DNA of 49,331 bases. It comes from Terramyces sp. JEL0728 (lineage: Eukaryota > Chytridiomycota > Chytridiomycetes > Rhizophydiales > Terramycetaceae). The DNA lies in assembly GCA_027603945.1 (NCBI GenBank), contig JADIIU010000097.1:1-49331 (forward strand), given 5' to 3'. Both the position numbers and the translations under genes were made by a program. Below are positions 9,001-18,073 of the stretch, in pieces (within the stretch, counting starts at the first letter, position 1; each line of letters opens with the position of its first letter). Below the pieces are notes generated by a model. It ran no database searches and had not been told where the DNA came from. It worked only from the letters and a program-made list of their open reading frames with translations.

Positions 9001-9174
9001 TTAAACATCTTTATCTTCATCATTAGGTGTATCAATGTCGGTTAGCTCAGCAACTTGGAATCCTAGTGAGGATTTTACTTTACGATATAAGTCTAGTTTC
9101 CATCCAGATAGTTGAAATCCTGTGAATAATATTTCTTTTTCTCCATTTTCATTGATTGTATATATTTGCAACAT
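9001..9174 (-). CDS. 57-residue ORF at the end of the viral segment
   Basis: On the minus strand an ATG at 9174-9172 opens 57 codons ending at 9001. The product starts MLQIYTINENGEKEIL, includes GFQLSGWKLDLYRKVK and ends in an acidic tail (DTPNDEDKDV). It is convergent with the ATPase gene. An overlapping frame just upstream (KPQELPFENLTQNV) is also open for 36 codons, so a frameshifted longer gene is possible. No family recognised. Low to moderate confidence that it is expressed. Confidence 0.35.
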   Translation of the reverse strand: MLQIYTINENGEKEILFTGFQLSGWKLDLYRKVKSSLGFQVAELTDIDTPNDEDKDV

Positions 9175-9561
9175 TTTGAGTCAAGTTTTCAAAAGGCAAT
9201 TCTTGGGGTTTCATGTCATCCAAATTAGAAAATTTTCTTGTGTTACTAATTTTGGAGAATTATGATTTATTCTTAGCAGTTATATAACGCTAATCTTTTG
9301 CACAATTGTTTAAGGTTTGATATTATTTTTATCAAGGTATCAATTTAATAGAGTTATTACAGTAGAATAGCAGGTTATTGAGTTGAATGTTGTGATTCTT
9401 GCGCCACAACTAATAATTATTTCCACTTACCATTTCGGTAATCATTAAGAAAAATTTTTAGGAAATTTACGATAAAAATAGTAATAACTTTTTGAATATT
9501 ATGTTATAATATATATTATTTTCTGACAGTTTAATAGCTTTTGATTTTATGCTTCACTCTT
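9175..9561. other. A/T-rich gap between viral ORFs and host-like segment
   Basis: No convincing gene is seen. The sequence is strongly A/T-rich and changes to more balanced composition near 9560, where the 61-bp repeat starts. The inner boundary between viral and host DNA probably lies here but no repeat or target duplication marks it. Confidence 0.5.
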
Positions 9562-9715
9562 AATATTTTTGACCACAAAGTGCGGCAACCGCATGGTCTA
9601 AATAGCTTTGTGTCTCAATCTCGATATTTTTGGCCACAAAGTGCAGCAACCGCATGGTCTAAATAGCTTTGTGTCTCAATCTCGATATTTTTGGTCACAA
9701 AGTGCAGCAACCGCA
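9562..9715. repeat. 61-bp tandem repeat, about 2.5 copies, in a promoter
   Basis: The unit contains CCACAAAGTGCAGCAACCGC followed by a segment with GGTCTAAATAGCTTTGTGTC. Equivalent bases fall at 9571, 9632 and 9693, a period of 61. The third copy breaks off into a TATA box (TATAAAAA at 9716). The copies differ by a few bases. Repeated upstream units next to a TATA box suggest a duplicated activator site for the secreted-protein gene at 9757; this is inference. Confidence 0.8.
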
Positions 9716-9723
9716 TATAAAAA
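9716..9723 (+). promoter_or_regulatory. TATA box upstream of the secreted-protein gene
   Basis: TATAAAAA lies 41 bp before the ATG at 9757 and directly abuts the 61-bp repeat array, matching the promoter layout of other secreted genes in this window. Confidence 0.55.
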
Positions 9724-9756
9724 AGCTCATCTTTTCGACTGTAATATAACATCATT

Positions 9757-10191
9757 ATGTACTTCAAGCCATTGCTCGCATCCCTCTTCTTTGCCGGTTC
9801 ATCTGTTGCGCACCTTTCCAAATTGAACGATGGATTGGTAGATTATCTATGGTACAAAGACATCTCTGGCTTAAATGGTGAATGGGTTGTCAAGGAAGAA
9901 GGCAAAAACTCATGGTACTCATTGAACAGCAACCGTACTGGAAGTATTCAATTGATTCAAAGTGCTGCTGAATACTTGGCATTGCCTTCAAAACCTACTG
10001 ATGGTATGCTTGGGAAGCCGAAAGATTTGAACATTGATGGTGTAGCAGTCAAATATATGGATTCTCATATGACTCCGGAAGAGTTTATTGGTAATTCAAC
10101 TGCGTCTGCAATTCATGCCAAACCAGTGGAAGATACTATCATTTACTGTGTTATTCAATTCTGCACCCAACCTCCAAAATCAAAAGAATAA
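9757..10191 (+). CDS. Secreted protein of unknown function inside the insertion
   Basis: The 144-residue product has a clear signal peptide (MYFKPLLASLFFAGSSVA). The mature region contains YLWYKDISGLNGEWVV and NNRTG-like and FIGNSTAS glycosylation sites, with two cysteines near the C-terminus (YCVIQFC). Codon use and the TATA-type promoter resemble host genes, not the A/T-rich viral ORFs to its left. I do not recognise a family. Its place between the viral module and the right edge means either that the viral DNA first sat next to this gene elsewhere and both moved together, or that the gene was captured. A single exon is sufficient. Confidence 0.65.
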   Translation: MYFKPLLASLFFAGSSVAHLSKLNDGLVDYLWYKDISGLNGEWVVKEEGKNSWYSLNSNRTGSIQLIQSAAEYLALPSKPTDGMLGKPKDLNIDGVAVKYMDSHMTPEEFIGNSTASAIHAKPVEDTIIYCVIQFCTQPPKSKE

Positions 10192-10947
10192 ACCAGAAGC
10201 AATAAAATTGGTACAATTAAAAATTTATCATTTAAATCCTTATGCTTAATATTTTTTAAAACTAGCAAGTGTGGCTTATATAAAGAAAGAAAAAATGAGT
10301 TAGGGTAGAATTTAGGGGCATTTGAGTGTTGCCCAGTCTGAATTTTAGGTAGAAATTGGATATTTTTGTATGGAGATGAGTGAGAGAAATGTGAGGGTCA
10401 AAAGGGCAGGTATATTTGAAAGCCGGTGAGATTTTTAATGAAAATATTTGAAGTGATATTTTAAAAAATATTTTGGAAAATAGTTATAGGAGTGGTTGAA
10501 AACAACTGCCCCAAGTGCCCTCATTTATTCTCTATGTATTTGTTAGTATATTTAGTAAATATCATTAATATAACTATAAAAAATATAGGGAGATTTGTAT
10601 GTAGAGCGATTGGGGCAAATAATTAGGGCAGTTTGGAAATTGGAGAATTGTAGCAAAACATTATAGGGAATTACAACAGAAATATAAGGGCGATTACTGC
10701 AAAAACATTATGGGGAATTACAACAGAAATTGGAATAGAAATTATAATGATTACAATTGAGGGGCAGGTACTAAGTGAAAGTAACTTTTCTGAATGAGTA
10801 AATACAGTGATTTATTGAAAATATTAATTAGAATTTACACAATAATCACATAATGAAACCATTATTGGCAATATTGGCAAGTTTTCACAGTGAAATACCG
10901 GGTAATTTTGGTATAATTGAATTCAAATTTATATGGTAATCTCTATC
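10192..10947. other. Gene-free stretch at the right side of the insertion
   Basis: No ORF of note. The plus strand is rich in G-runs within A/T-rich DNA (AGGGGCA, GGGGCAGG, TTAGGGCAG). An imperfect ~31-bp direct repeat is visible (core GGGAATTACAACAGAAAT; copies beginning near 10653 and 10699). It ends at the palindrome. Confidence 0.6.
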
Positions 10948-10995
10948 TATTGCAGTCCAAGAAAAGTATTATAATACTTTTCTTGGACTGCAATA
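10948..10995. repeat. 48-bp perfect palindrome at the right edge of the insertion
   Basis: The arms TATTGCAGTCCAAGAAAAG and its exact complement CTTTTCTTGGACTGCAATA meet with no spacer (centre between 10971 and 10972). All 24 base pairs match. It shares its last base with the start of the right 205-bp repeat. Such a structure can arise by fold-back DNA synthesis, from a hairpin-ended linear DNA, or as an amplification/assembly artefact. Confidence 0.95.
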
Positions 10996-11199
10996 CACCT
11001 CTAACTCTATCGTTCGTGTCTCCATAAGGAGCTCTAACATAGCGGCAGTCAACACCAAGGATGTCTTTTACAATGTGAAAAGTGTACATGATTTCCGAAA
11101 CGATTTGTTCGTTGGTCAATTGAGTCAAGTGGGGATGTGTCCAGGTATGAACACCAATTTCCATCCCTGCCCGGTAAGCTTGCTTTAAAATTTCAGGAT
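10995..11199. repeat. Right copy of 205-bp direct repeat flanking the insertion
   Basis: Matches 1025-1229 with one mismatch. It is the native continuation of the chitin deacetylase N-terminal part to its right, and abuts the palindrome to its left. Confidence 0.95.
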
Positions 11200-11506
11200 A
11201 CTGCTTCACTTGACAACCAACAACAAAAAAAGTACCTTTGTAGTTGTATTTACCCAGTTCTGCCAGCACGGAAGGAGTATTCGGAGAAGGACCATCATCA
11301 TACGTTAGTGCCCAATCACTCTTGCCTATGCAACCCGATTTCTCCCAACTGACGCTTGGCCCGGTAGTTATTCCCAAGACAGACTTGTACTGGGTACTGA
11401 ACACTGGGTTTACAGGTAGAGGGTTGCCAACCAGAGCGTCCGGATATTGCATAGAATAGGAAATTTGGCCAAGAGCTAAACTAATCAAAGCATATATTTC
11501 AAGCAT
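10995..11506 (-). pseudogene. Chitin deacetylase, N-terminal part, truncated by the insertion
   Basis: From the ATG at 11506 this segment encodes a signal peptide (MLEIYALISLALGQ), the NodB motif TYDDGPSPNT, the FFVVGCQ strand, HTWTHPHL and RAPYGD, then loses homology at 10995. The frame continues 17 codons into the palindrome before a stop. It therefore lacks the C-terminal catalytic motifs and GPI signal that lie at 553-1229. The protein as it stands would be a ~187-residue incomplete NodB domain, probably inactive. It is a paralogue of the gene at 1-385. Confidence 0.9.
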
Positions 11507-11848
11507 TTCTAGTTTCTAGTTGGTCAAATTCCACACCATTTTCGTGACTGACCGTATTGTTCCACAAATGGAACTCAAAAAGCACAAATTACAATGAAAT
11601 GAGAAACTATGGATATGTTGGACGCAGACGGCAAACTCTGAATGAGAATCTTAAGGAGTGGATGCTCAATGCCTTGCCATTCCTGGTAAACTTGGCTGTT
11701 GCATTTTACTTTAAATCTCGGCTGAGAAATCCTTAACCGAATGCAACCAATCCTCGTTACTGAAAGAGTAAAGAATAGTTCTTGCAAGTCGGATTTACGC
11801 TCATGCAATAGATTGGCTTACTCGGTATTCTAAACAGCTGCCATTAAT
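11507..11848. other. Intergenic region, no gene seen
   Basis: Between the truncated deacetylase start and the phosphate transporter stop I see no supported gene. A 77-codon minus-strand ORF (11575-11808) lacks any domain or codon pattern and is treated as chance. Confidence 0.5.
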
Positions 11849-13308
11849 TTATTTCTCGTATTCATCAAAGAATTCTCCTTTAGTTTCTGGTAATAATAAG
11901 GTAACAAGAAACCCGCTAAACATGACGACTGCATAAAAGCCAAGGACCAGCGAAGGATACTTTTCAAAATAAGGATTGATTAATGCTACTCCGACAATTG
12001 CGCCTACTTTACCCGATGCTGCTGATATTCCATGGCACCTAGATCGAAATCTGGTTGGGAATAGTTCACTCGGAATAACAAATGTGGTGACATTCGGACC
12101 AAAATTGAAAAAGAATTGCGATATAGTGAATATCAGTACAAACAGTGCTACATTTGTTTTGATCGTGTTCCAAAACACTGAGAGTATTGCAAGACAGGCT
12201 CCAATTACAACAAACCCTATGCATTGAATTGGTTTGCGTCCCATTCTTTCAATCATTGACACAGTCATCCAGTAGCCAGGTACTGTCCCAAGCAAGGAAA
12301 TAATCAGCCCACCAAGTGCCAATTCATAGTATTTGTCAAAGGCAGAGAGATGGCCTGTGCCTCCTCCAAATCCAATTAGTGATAGTATTAGTGGCTGATT
12401 CAGTGATAATCCATACCAGGCGATATCCAAAGCAAACCAGCAGTATGCACAACTGCATAACCTGATGAAATTACTCTTGACCATAGCCCATTCCTTAAAA
12501 GTTAAAACTTTACGAAAAGTCTCGTCCGAATCCACTGTTTTGAGACTAGTGTATGCTTTTGACTCTTTGAGCGTCAACCTGAAATACAAGACAATCGCAG
12601 AGGGAATAACTGAAAACAAGAGCACGATTCTCCACACATAATCCAGATTATAGAAATCCTGAATAATATCGTCTCTTAGATACAACATTGTAGATATTGT
12701 TACGATTGATCCTAGTAATATTCCAATTCCTTGCATTGAAAAAACTGCTGATACCATCATTCCTCTATATTTTGGACCTGTTCTTTCCGCTGTAATTATT
12801 GCAGATTGTGGATAGTCGCCCCCCATACCTGTATTAAACAGAAATAACCTATTCCCATGAACACCCGCCAAAATCCAAGTACTGGAAGGATTGAAAAAGT
12901 CCTTATGCTAGATGAAGCAAGAGTGCAGCCAATTGTGGAAACTAGTACAATCATCATTTCAATTCCGTATACTTTGTTTCTTCCAAACACATCTCCGGCA
13001 ACTCCAAATCCTATTTGTCCAATAATATTTCCAACATGAGTGCAGACTTTTAATAGTCCGTCGATCAGTGGATAGTCTGAAGCAAAAGTAGAAAGGTATG
13101 GCGGCTTGTCTGAAGGATAGTATGTTTGGTAAATTAATGGCAGCAGTATGGAAATTACAAAAATGTCGTAGGCATCAATCATGAAGCCAGTACCGGCCAA
13201 TAGGACAGTGGGTATGTCGAATCTATCATTATTTCCAATTGTTTCTGCATCGTTTCCTATATCCAATTCGTTTGTCAGCAGTTTGTCGTCTATTGTTTGC
13301 TCAGTCAT
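11849..13308 (-). CDS. Pho84-type phosphate:H+ symporter (MFS)
   Basis: Two reading frames join through a 20-nt intron (12829-12848, GTTATTTCTGTTTAATACAG), giving 479 residues. The junction restores the family signature GFWRVFMGIGMGGDYPQSAII. Further marks are the first-loop GDVFGRNKVYG, LTLKESKAYT after helix 6, SMIERMGRKP, and a C-terminal LLPETKG. The twelve hydrophobic helices are in the usual two blocks of six, with an acidic N-terminal tail. Members take up inorganic phosphate with protons at the plasma membrane. The start at 13308 is the first ATG and precedes the first helix by ~30 residues. It is divergent from the CNNM gene, with 263 bp shared upstream. Substrate is inferred from family. 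Confidence 0.85.
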
Positions 13309-13571
13309 TTGAAAAAATCTGTTTCAAAAAATAGCCAAGAAATTCAAGATCATCGACCGGCTGTATTTCCTACATTACTGTTATTTATATTGCCTGTTCA
13401 GGTTAAACGCATAATAATAATATCGTTCTTGTAGCATATTCCCACTAAATTATTCAAATTTCATCATAATTGGATGATAATGGAGAATGTGGTGATGTGC
13501 ATTATCAAAATCTGAAATAAAGAGTCCCTGATTCAGCGGTTATTATCAGGAAAAAGTTAAAAAAATATTTC

Positions 13572-15154
13572 ATGGACTTGCGATACTTTATTTTAACAGC
13601 ACTTGTACAAACCACTCCAATACGGAAAAAATTACCAGAGGAGCCGCTGCCAGAGTGGGAGTTTCTCACGCTGGTTTTCGCTATCGCTGCACTGGTTTTA
13701 ATTGGCGGTCTTGTTGCAGGTACGATTATTTAATACAGGGTTGACTATTGGCGTAATGTCGCTTGATGCTACTAATTTGGCTATTCTTAAAGTATCAGGA
13801 ACCCCATTTGAAAAGAAATGTGCGGAAAGGATCGAACCATTAAGAAAGAAAGGACACCTGCTACTTGTAACATTGCTATTGGTGAATACAGTCGTCAATG
13901 AAACACTACCGATATTATTTGATACGATACATTATACGGGATGGAAGGCGGTTTTATCGTCTACAGTTTTAATTGTTGTATTTGGAGAGTAGCTGCTATT
14001 AACGTAGAATTTTACCGCAGGCTGTTTGTTCAAGATACGGATTGCAAGTTGGAGCATTCTTTTCATGGTTAGTTCAAGCAATGATTTATGCACTGTATAT
14101 TATTGCATATCCCATTGCCGCGCTCTTGGATTATATCTTGGGGCACAAAGACGGAACAGTTTATTTGCACGCCGGGCTAAAGGAGCTCGTAGCGTTACAT
14201 GGCGAAGATCAGGAAGGACCTTTGTCCAAAGACGAAGTCTCTATTTTACGCGCAGTATTGGATTTGCGGTCAAAGACTGTCGAGGATGTGATGACTAAAA
14301 TACAAGATGTGTTTATGCTGTCAATGAACCAAAAACTGGATAGGACTACTTTGCAATTGGTATTTGTTTTTAATTTAGATGGTAAAAGCAGGACACTCCA
14401 GAGTGCCAGTGTTCATTGGGACAGACAGACATAGAATAGTAGGGACACTGTTAGTAAAACAGCTAGTGCTAAACGATCCAGACGAAGAAACACCTATTGC
14501 AACCATGAAACTCCGTAAACTACCCAAGGTGCGATCAGACACACCATTATTTGAAATGCTGCATATTTTTGAGAGTGGTGCTTCTCATATGGCACTGGTG
14601 GTACAAGAAGTAGAACCCGCTTGCGCAAGCGGACAAGAAGCAGTGGGACAAGTGCACGTTACTTCTAGCCCGAGATGGACGCTAAAGAATCCAGCACCGG
14701 AAGAAAGACCCTACCTCACACTCGGTATAGTTACGTTGGAAGACGTAATTGAAGAGCTTATTGGCGAAGAGGTAAATGCTGATTGACAAAGATTATTGAT
14801 GAAACCGATGTATACGTGGATATGCAATCCAAAATCAAAGTACACCGCAAAAAGACTCAATCCACCCAGGCACCACCTAGTGTACTCGAAATACCAGAAC
14901 TCAATATTGATGAAATGACAGATGACGAGCTAGAGCGCAAACCGCTGCTACAATACGTAAACAAAAATTCTGCATTGAACTATGAAAAACTAACTCTTCC
15001 AACTAGTATGCATGAACGTAAATCGTCTAGCGAGAAATGGAAGAAAAAGCAACTGTATGATGCAAAGGAGCTTGCTGGTGATATACGGCCTGATATTGAG
15101 TCGGCCAAGAAACTCTCCAAGTTGGGTAACGTTGCTGAAGATGATTTTGAATAA
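13572..15154 (+). CDS. CNNM/Mam3-type membrane protein (DUF21 plus CBS pair)
   Basis: Five exons separated by 19-20-nt introns (13720-13738, 13989-14007, 14360-14378, 14772-14791) give 501 residues. Splicing rebuilds family hallmarks exactly at the joints: GLVAGLTIGVMSLD, VFGEILPQAVCSRYGLQVGA, LQLMVKAGHSRVPVF and EELIGEEIIDETDVY. DUF21 supplies the first helices and CBS motifs follow. Family members (yeast Mam3, animal CNNM) take part in Mg/Mn homeostasis, Mam3 at the vacuole. The C-terminal tail is short and charged and lacks an obvious cyclic-nucleotide-like domain. The ATG at 13572 precedes the first hydrophobic stretch. Without the introns the locus would look like four broken ORFs. Confidence 0.9.
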
Positions 15155-15215
15155 ATATTTCTCGTTAGCTTATTGTTGCACACGACCAGGTAATATACGC
15201 TCCATCCTGTACTAG

Positions 15216-15410
15216 TTAGGGGCTTGATTCAGTCTCCATTCCTTCCTTTCGGCGTAAATAGCGCACTTGGTTTGGAACCAAATGCGCCACCAGATAAATT
15301 AATATGCAAAATGCAATGGAACCGCAGTAAAGTGGGTCTAAAGTCACGCTTGCTCCATTTCCAAGGGTAATCAAACGTCCATGGATGGAAATACACTTAC
15401 TTTCATGCAT
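15216..15410 (-). CDS. Possible small single-pass membrane protein
   Basis: A 64-codon ORF from ATG 15410-15408 contains LDPLYCGSIAFCILIYLVAH, a plausible membrane helix, followed by a basic patch (RYLRRKEG) and an acidic C-terminus. The upstream extension of the frame uses a TTG and is not supported. It is convergent with the CNNM gene and divergent from the CBM48 gene. No family recognised; it could be a tail-anchored organelle protein or chance. Confidence 0.35.
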   Translation of the reverse strand: MHESKCISIHGRLITLGNGASVTLDPLYCGSIAFCILIYLVAHLVPNQVRYLRRKEGMETESSP

Positions 15411-15513
15411 GATGTAATGTTGAAACTGGACCTCGCACCTGATTGGCCCCAACCTAAAACTTATACCATACAGATCTCGCCACCGCAATGGTAATTTTTT
15501 TATAATTTTAAAA

Positions 15514-16284
15514 ATGAAAGTCTTTTACAGAGAACCTGCAACAAAAGTATCTGCCAATTAAACTTAGGTAATTGTAACTGGTGATTTCGATAACTGGAGC
15601 CAGTCCGTCGAAATGACTGCTGTCTCTGGAGTGTTTGAAGCAGATATCAGAGAAGGTATTTTTAAGTTTGTAGCTGATGGCGAATGGATAGTCAGTCACG
15701 AATATGCCGTTGTAACCGATGAGCAAGGAAACCAAAACAACATCCTCAGAGAAGGTATAGATCTAGCACCAATAGAACAGTCTATTGAAACTCCAGAAGT
15801 TGCAGAAATGGCTGCTGGGGAGCCAAAGGAAGAGTTGAAGCAAGATATGGCTGCCGAGGTGCCAAAGGAAGAATCAAAGCAAGATATGGCTGCTGAGGAG
15901 CCAAAGGAAGAATCAAGGCAAGATATGGCTGCTCCGAAAGTGTTAGAAAAGGTTGATGAGGCAGCAATTGAAGGGTTGAAGCACGATGTTATAGCTCTAG
16001 TGCAAATAGTAGAAACTAGCGAGGGATCAAAGGTAGAATTAATGCAAGATATTGTAGCTCCGGTTGAATACGCACCAATCGTACTAGAAGCCGAAAAAGC
16101 TGTTGCTTCAGTGGTAGGCAATGTTGACAGTGCTCTTCAAGAAGCCAAATCTGAAGTCACAGTAGTGCCAGCAAAGAAGAAAAAGTCTTTCTTTAACATG
16201 TTCAAGAAGGAAAAGAAGGATAAGAAGGTTGTTTTGGCCAAGGGCGATAAAGGGCCAATATTTAGAAGAGTAACTATTGACTAA
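15514..16284 (+). CDS. CBM48/AMPK-beta-like glycogen-binding domain protein (Crp1/Mdg1-like)
   Basis: A first exon of 11 codons (MKVFYREPATK) joins through a 21-nt intron (15547-15567) to VIVTGDFDNWSQSVEM. The joined product of 249 residues starts with the beta-sandwich typical of AMPK-beta CBM48 modules and yeast Crp1/Mdg1. It carries the GDFDNW core and FKFVADGEW. After residue ~75 come three repeats of the form EVPKEESKQDMAA, and the C-terminus is strongly basic (KKKKSFFNMFKKEKKDKK). The tail could bind membranes or nucleic acids. Function in this organism is unknown; yeast relatives have been linked to signalling and cruciform DNA binding. Confidence 0.7.
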
Positions 16285-16640
16285 TCTTAGTTGACCAGAG
16301 TATTTTCCAAAGATAATGTTAAAACCGTCAACTGATTTCCTTAATAAATTACAATTTTCTTTTAGATCTTGCGAGTTGCATTGACAAGTGTAAAGACCGA
16401 GAAGCGATCAGCTTCAGATGCTTCTACCGTATAAGATGCCCACTAAAATTTCTCAATGACTTTCTCGCTTGAATTGTAGTTTATAATATTCAGTGTATAG
16501 GACTCACATTAAGTGTTGTATCCTGCAGAGTAGCGTAGCAATATTCTGGCAACAAATCAACGTGAAACGAAAACACATTGTGAAACATTTTTGACAGCGG
16601 CATGGGAGATATAAAAATGAAAATCAAGGTCTAAAACTTG
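16285..16640. other. Intergenic region, no gene seen
   Basis: About 356 bp between codirectional genes with no ORF, repeat or RNA fold that I can support. Confidence 0.5.
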
Positions 16641-17987
16641 ATGGACACATTACCTGTGGAGCTAACACTAGAAATATTACTGTGGCTGGACGGGATAGAC
16701 TTGTACAAATTCCTATCGACTTGCAAGTCCTATAGAAAACTAATTCCATTCATTCCAAAACTACAATATCCAGAGAACGTTTCTATTAAAAAATCAAGTA
16801 TAAATTATACTCAGAATGGTGCGGGGTTGCATTTGCCTCTTGTAGATGAAATACTTCCACCTGCACCAAACTACCCTCAAGGCAGAATGGTCGGGTTGCG
16901 GACCAAAGGCGATCGCTGTATAATTTCTCGACTGCCACTTGGAATCCAGTCTTCTGGATGGACAACCAGCAACCCGTACCAAGCTATTTATTTTGAAGTT
17001 GAAATTATGAAAGGAAACGGACTTCCCTTTCGAATTGGACTAGTTGGTGACGACTGGGATATGAAGAGACCCCCTGGATCGCTGCCAAATAGTGTAGGAT
17101 ATTGCAGTGTTGATGGATATATCAGCATTGGAGATATTTACGATTCTCGGTACATGTTTGGTCCTTCTTTTGACAAAGGAGATGTAGTAGGATGTGGATA
17201 CACAAAAGCAACCGGGAATGTGTTTTTCACACTTAATGGCAAATGGGTTGGCGAAGTGCCGCTTAAGATTGGAGATGTCGAGTCAAACTATTCAAAAAGA
17301 TGGTATGCTGCGTTCAGTTCATCTGGTCCAGCCCATGTAACCTTTAACTTGGGATCACTGCCATTCAAATATCAAATGGGAAAGGACAACACAGTCCCGT
17401 TTTTGATGGAGAGAGAGTCGCCCGATTTGAAACCAAAACCGCAGTTGGTGAAATGCTATCCTCATATTGCTGATGAACAAGATGACTTGCAAGTGGTGGA
17501 TGGATGGGAAGTGAATTTCTCCAGCTCGCCACGCTTCAACAGAGCGGTATTGTCCTCTGTTCCGTTGATTAATTGTCAGAAATGGGGGAAAAGAGGTTAC
17601 GCTTATTTTGAAGTCAAATTTGTTCAACCTGCCGTTGTCAGTTCATTTATATCCATTGGCTTAGCCACTAAACCATACGCTGCTTATCATCACATAGGCT
17701 GGGATAGCAATTCTGTTGGTTATCACTCTGATGACGGCCGCGTGTATGCTGGAAACCACTCTGAAGGAATATCATTGTCAGTGGGATATTCAGAGCAAAA
17801 CGTGATTGGCGTGGGATATAATCCTGAAAGTAGAAAGGTATTCTTTTGCCATGATGGGACGAAGCAATCCCAAGAGTTTTTCATTGATGGCCATGTATAT
17901 ATCGCTGCGGCAGCCTCCTTAAATTGGAATATAAAGGTAAATCTTGGCAGGGAGCCTTTCGTATTCAGCGAAGCAAATATAATATAA
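16641..17987 (+). CDS. F-box protein with two SPRY domains
   Basis: A single-exon gene of 448 residues. The first ATG (16641) starts an F-box: LPVELTLEILLWLDGIDLYKF, then CKSYRKL. Two SPRY/B30.2-like modules follow, residues ~105-235 and ~290-440. Each shows the YFEVxI strand, a GY/GYHSDDG-type loop and a VGCGY or IGVGYNPESRKVFFC strand pair. F-box proteins bring substrates to SCF ubiquitin ligases through Skp1, and SPRY domains bind the target. The tandem SPRY with an N-terminal F-box fits an adaptor role; the target is unknown. No intron is needed, unusual among its neighbours. Confidence 0.8.
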   Translation: MDTLPVELTLEILLWLDGIDLYKFLSTCKSYRKLIPFIPKLQYPENVSIKKSSINYTQNGAGLHLPLVDEILPPAPNYPQGRMVGLRTKGDRCIISRLPLGIQSSGWTTSNPYQAIYFEVEIMKGNGLPFRIGLVGDDWDMKRPPGSLPNSVGYCSVDGYISIGDIYDSRYMFGPSFDKGDVVGCGYTKATGNVFFTLNGKWVGEVPLKIGDVESNYSKRWYAAFSSSGPAHVTFNLGSLPFKYQMGKDNTVPFLMERESPDLKPKPQLVKCYPHIADEQDDLQVVDGWEVNFSSSPRFNRAVLSSVPLINCQKWGKRGYAYFEVKFVQPAVVSSFISIGLATKPYAAYHHIGWDSNSVGYHSDDGRVYAGNHSEGISLSVGYSEQNVIGVGYNPESRKVFFCHDGTKQSQEFFIDGHVYIAAAASLNWNIKVNLGREPFVFSEANII

Positions 17988-18073
17988 ATATCATTAATTT
18001 CATTGATGCTTGCTAGCATTGTGCTTTTTCGAGTGACATCATTATTTTGACACGCAAAAATCTCTAAACTAAA

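Larger units (their letters stand above)
1230..10994. mobile_element. 9.77-kb insertion carrying a partial varidnavirus virion module plus a host-like segment
   Basis: This stretch interrupts a chitin deacetylase gene and is bordered by the 205-bp direct repeat. From 1230 to about 9200 it is very AT-rich, intron-free and encodes fibre, penton, major capsid and packaging ATPase proteins. This is the morphogenesis set of polinton-like viruses, virophages and related Varidnaviria. From about 9540 to 10947 it resembles host DNA, with a TATA-driven secreted-protein gene. No integrase, DNA polymerase, helicase, protease or terminal inverted repeats were found, and the fibre gene is cut at the left edge, so the viral part is incomplete. 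Placement in a named virus class needs capsid phylogeny; the endogenous viral nature is inferred from three hallmark genes in a row. Confidence 0.85.

Noticed and set aside
9562..9715. CRISPR-like array
   Set aside because: Contiguous 61-bp tandem copies without spacers in a eukaryotic promoter; not CRISPR.
1230..10994. Terminal inverted repeats of the inserted element
   Set aside because: The sequence at 1230 onward (fibre repeats) does not match the complement of the right end; only the local palindrome at 10948-10995 is present.
11575..11808. 77-codon minus-strand ORF
   Set aside because: No domain, signal or conserved-looking segment; chance ORF in an intergenic region.
13698..15183. 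CNNM locus as a pseudogene with frameshifts
   Set aside because: All breaks are explained by four 19-20-nt introns with consistent borders and restored motifs; the same holds for the other multi-ORF loci.
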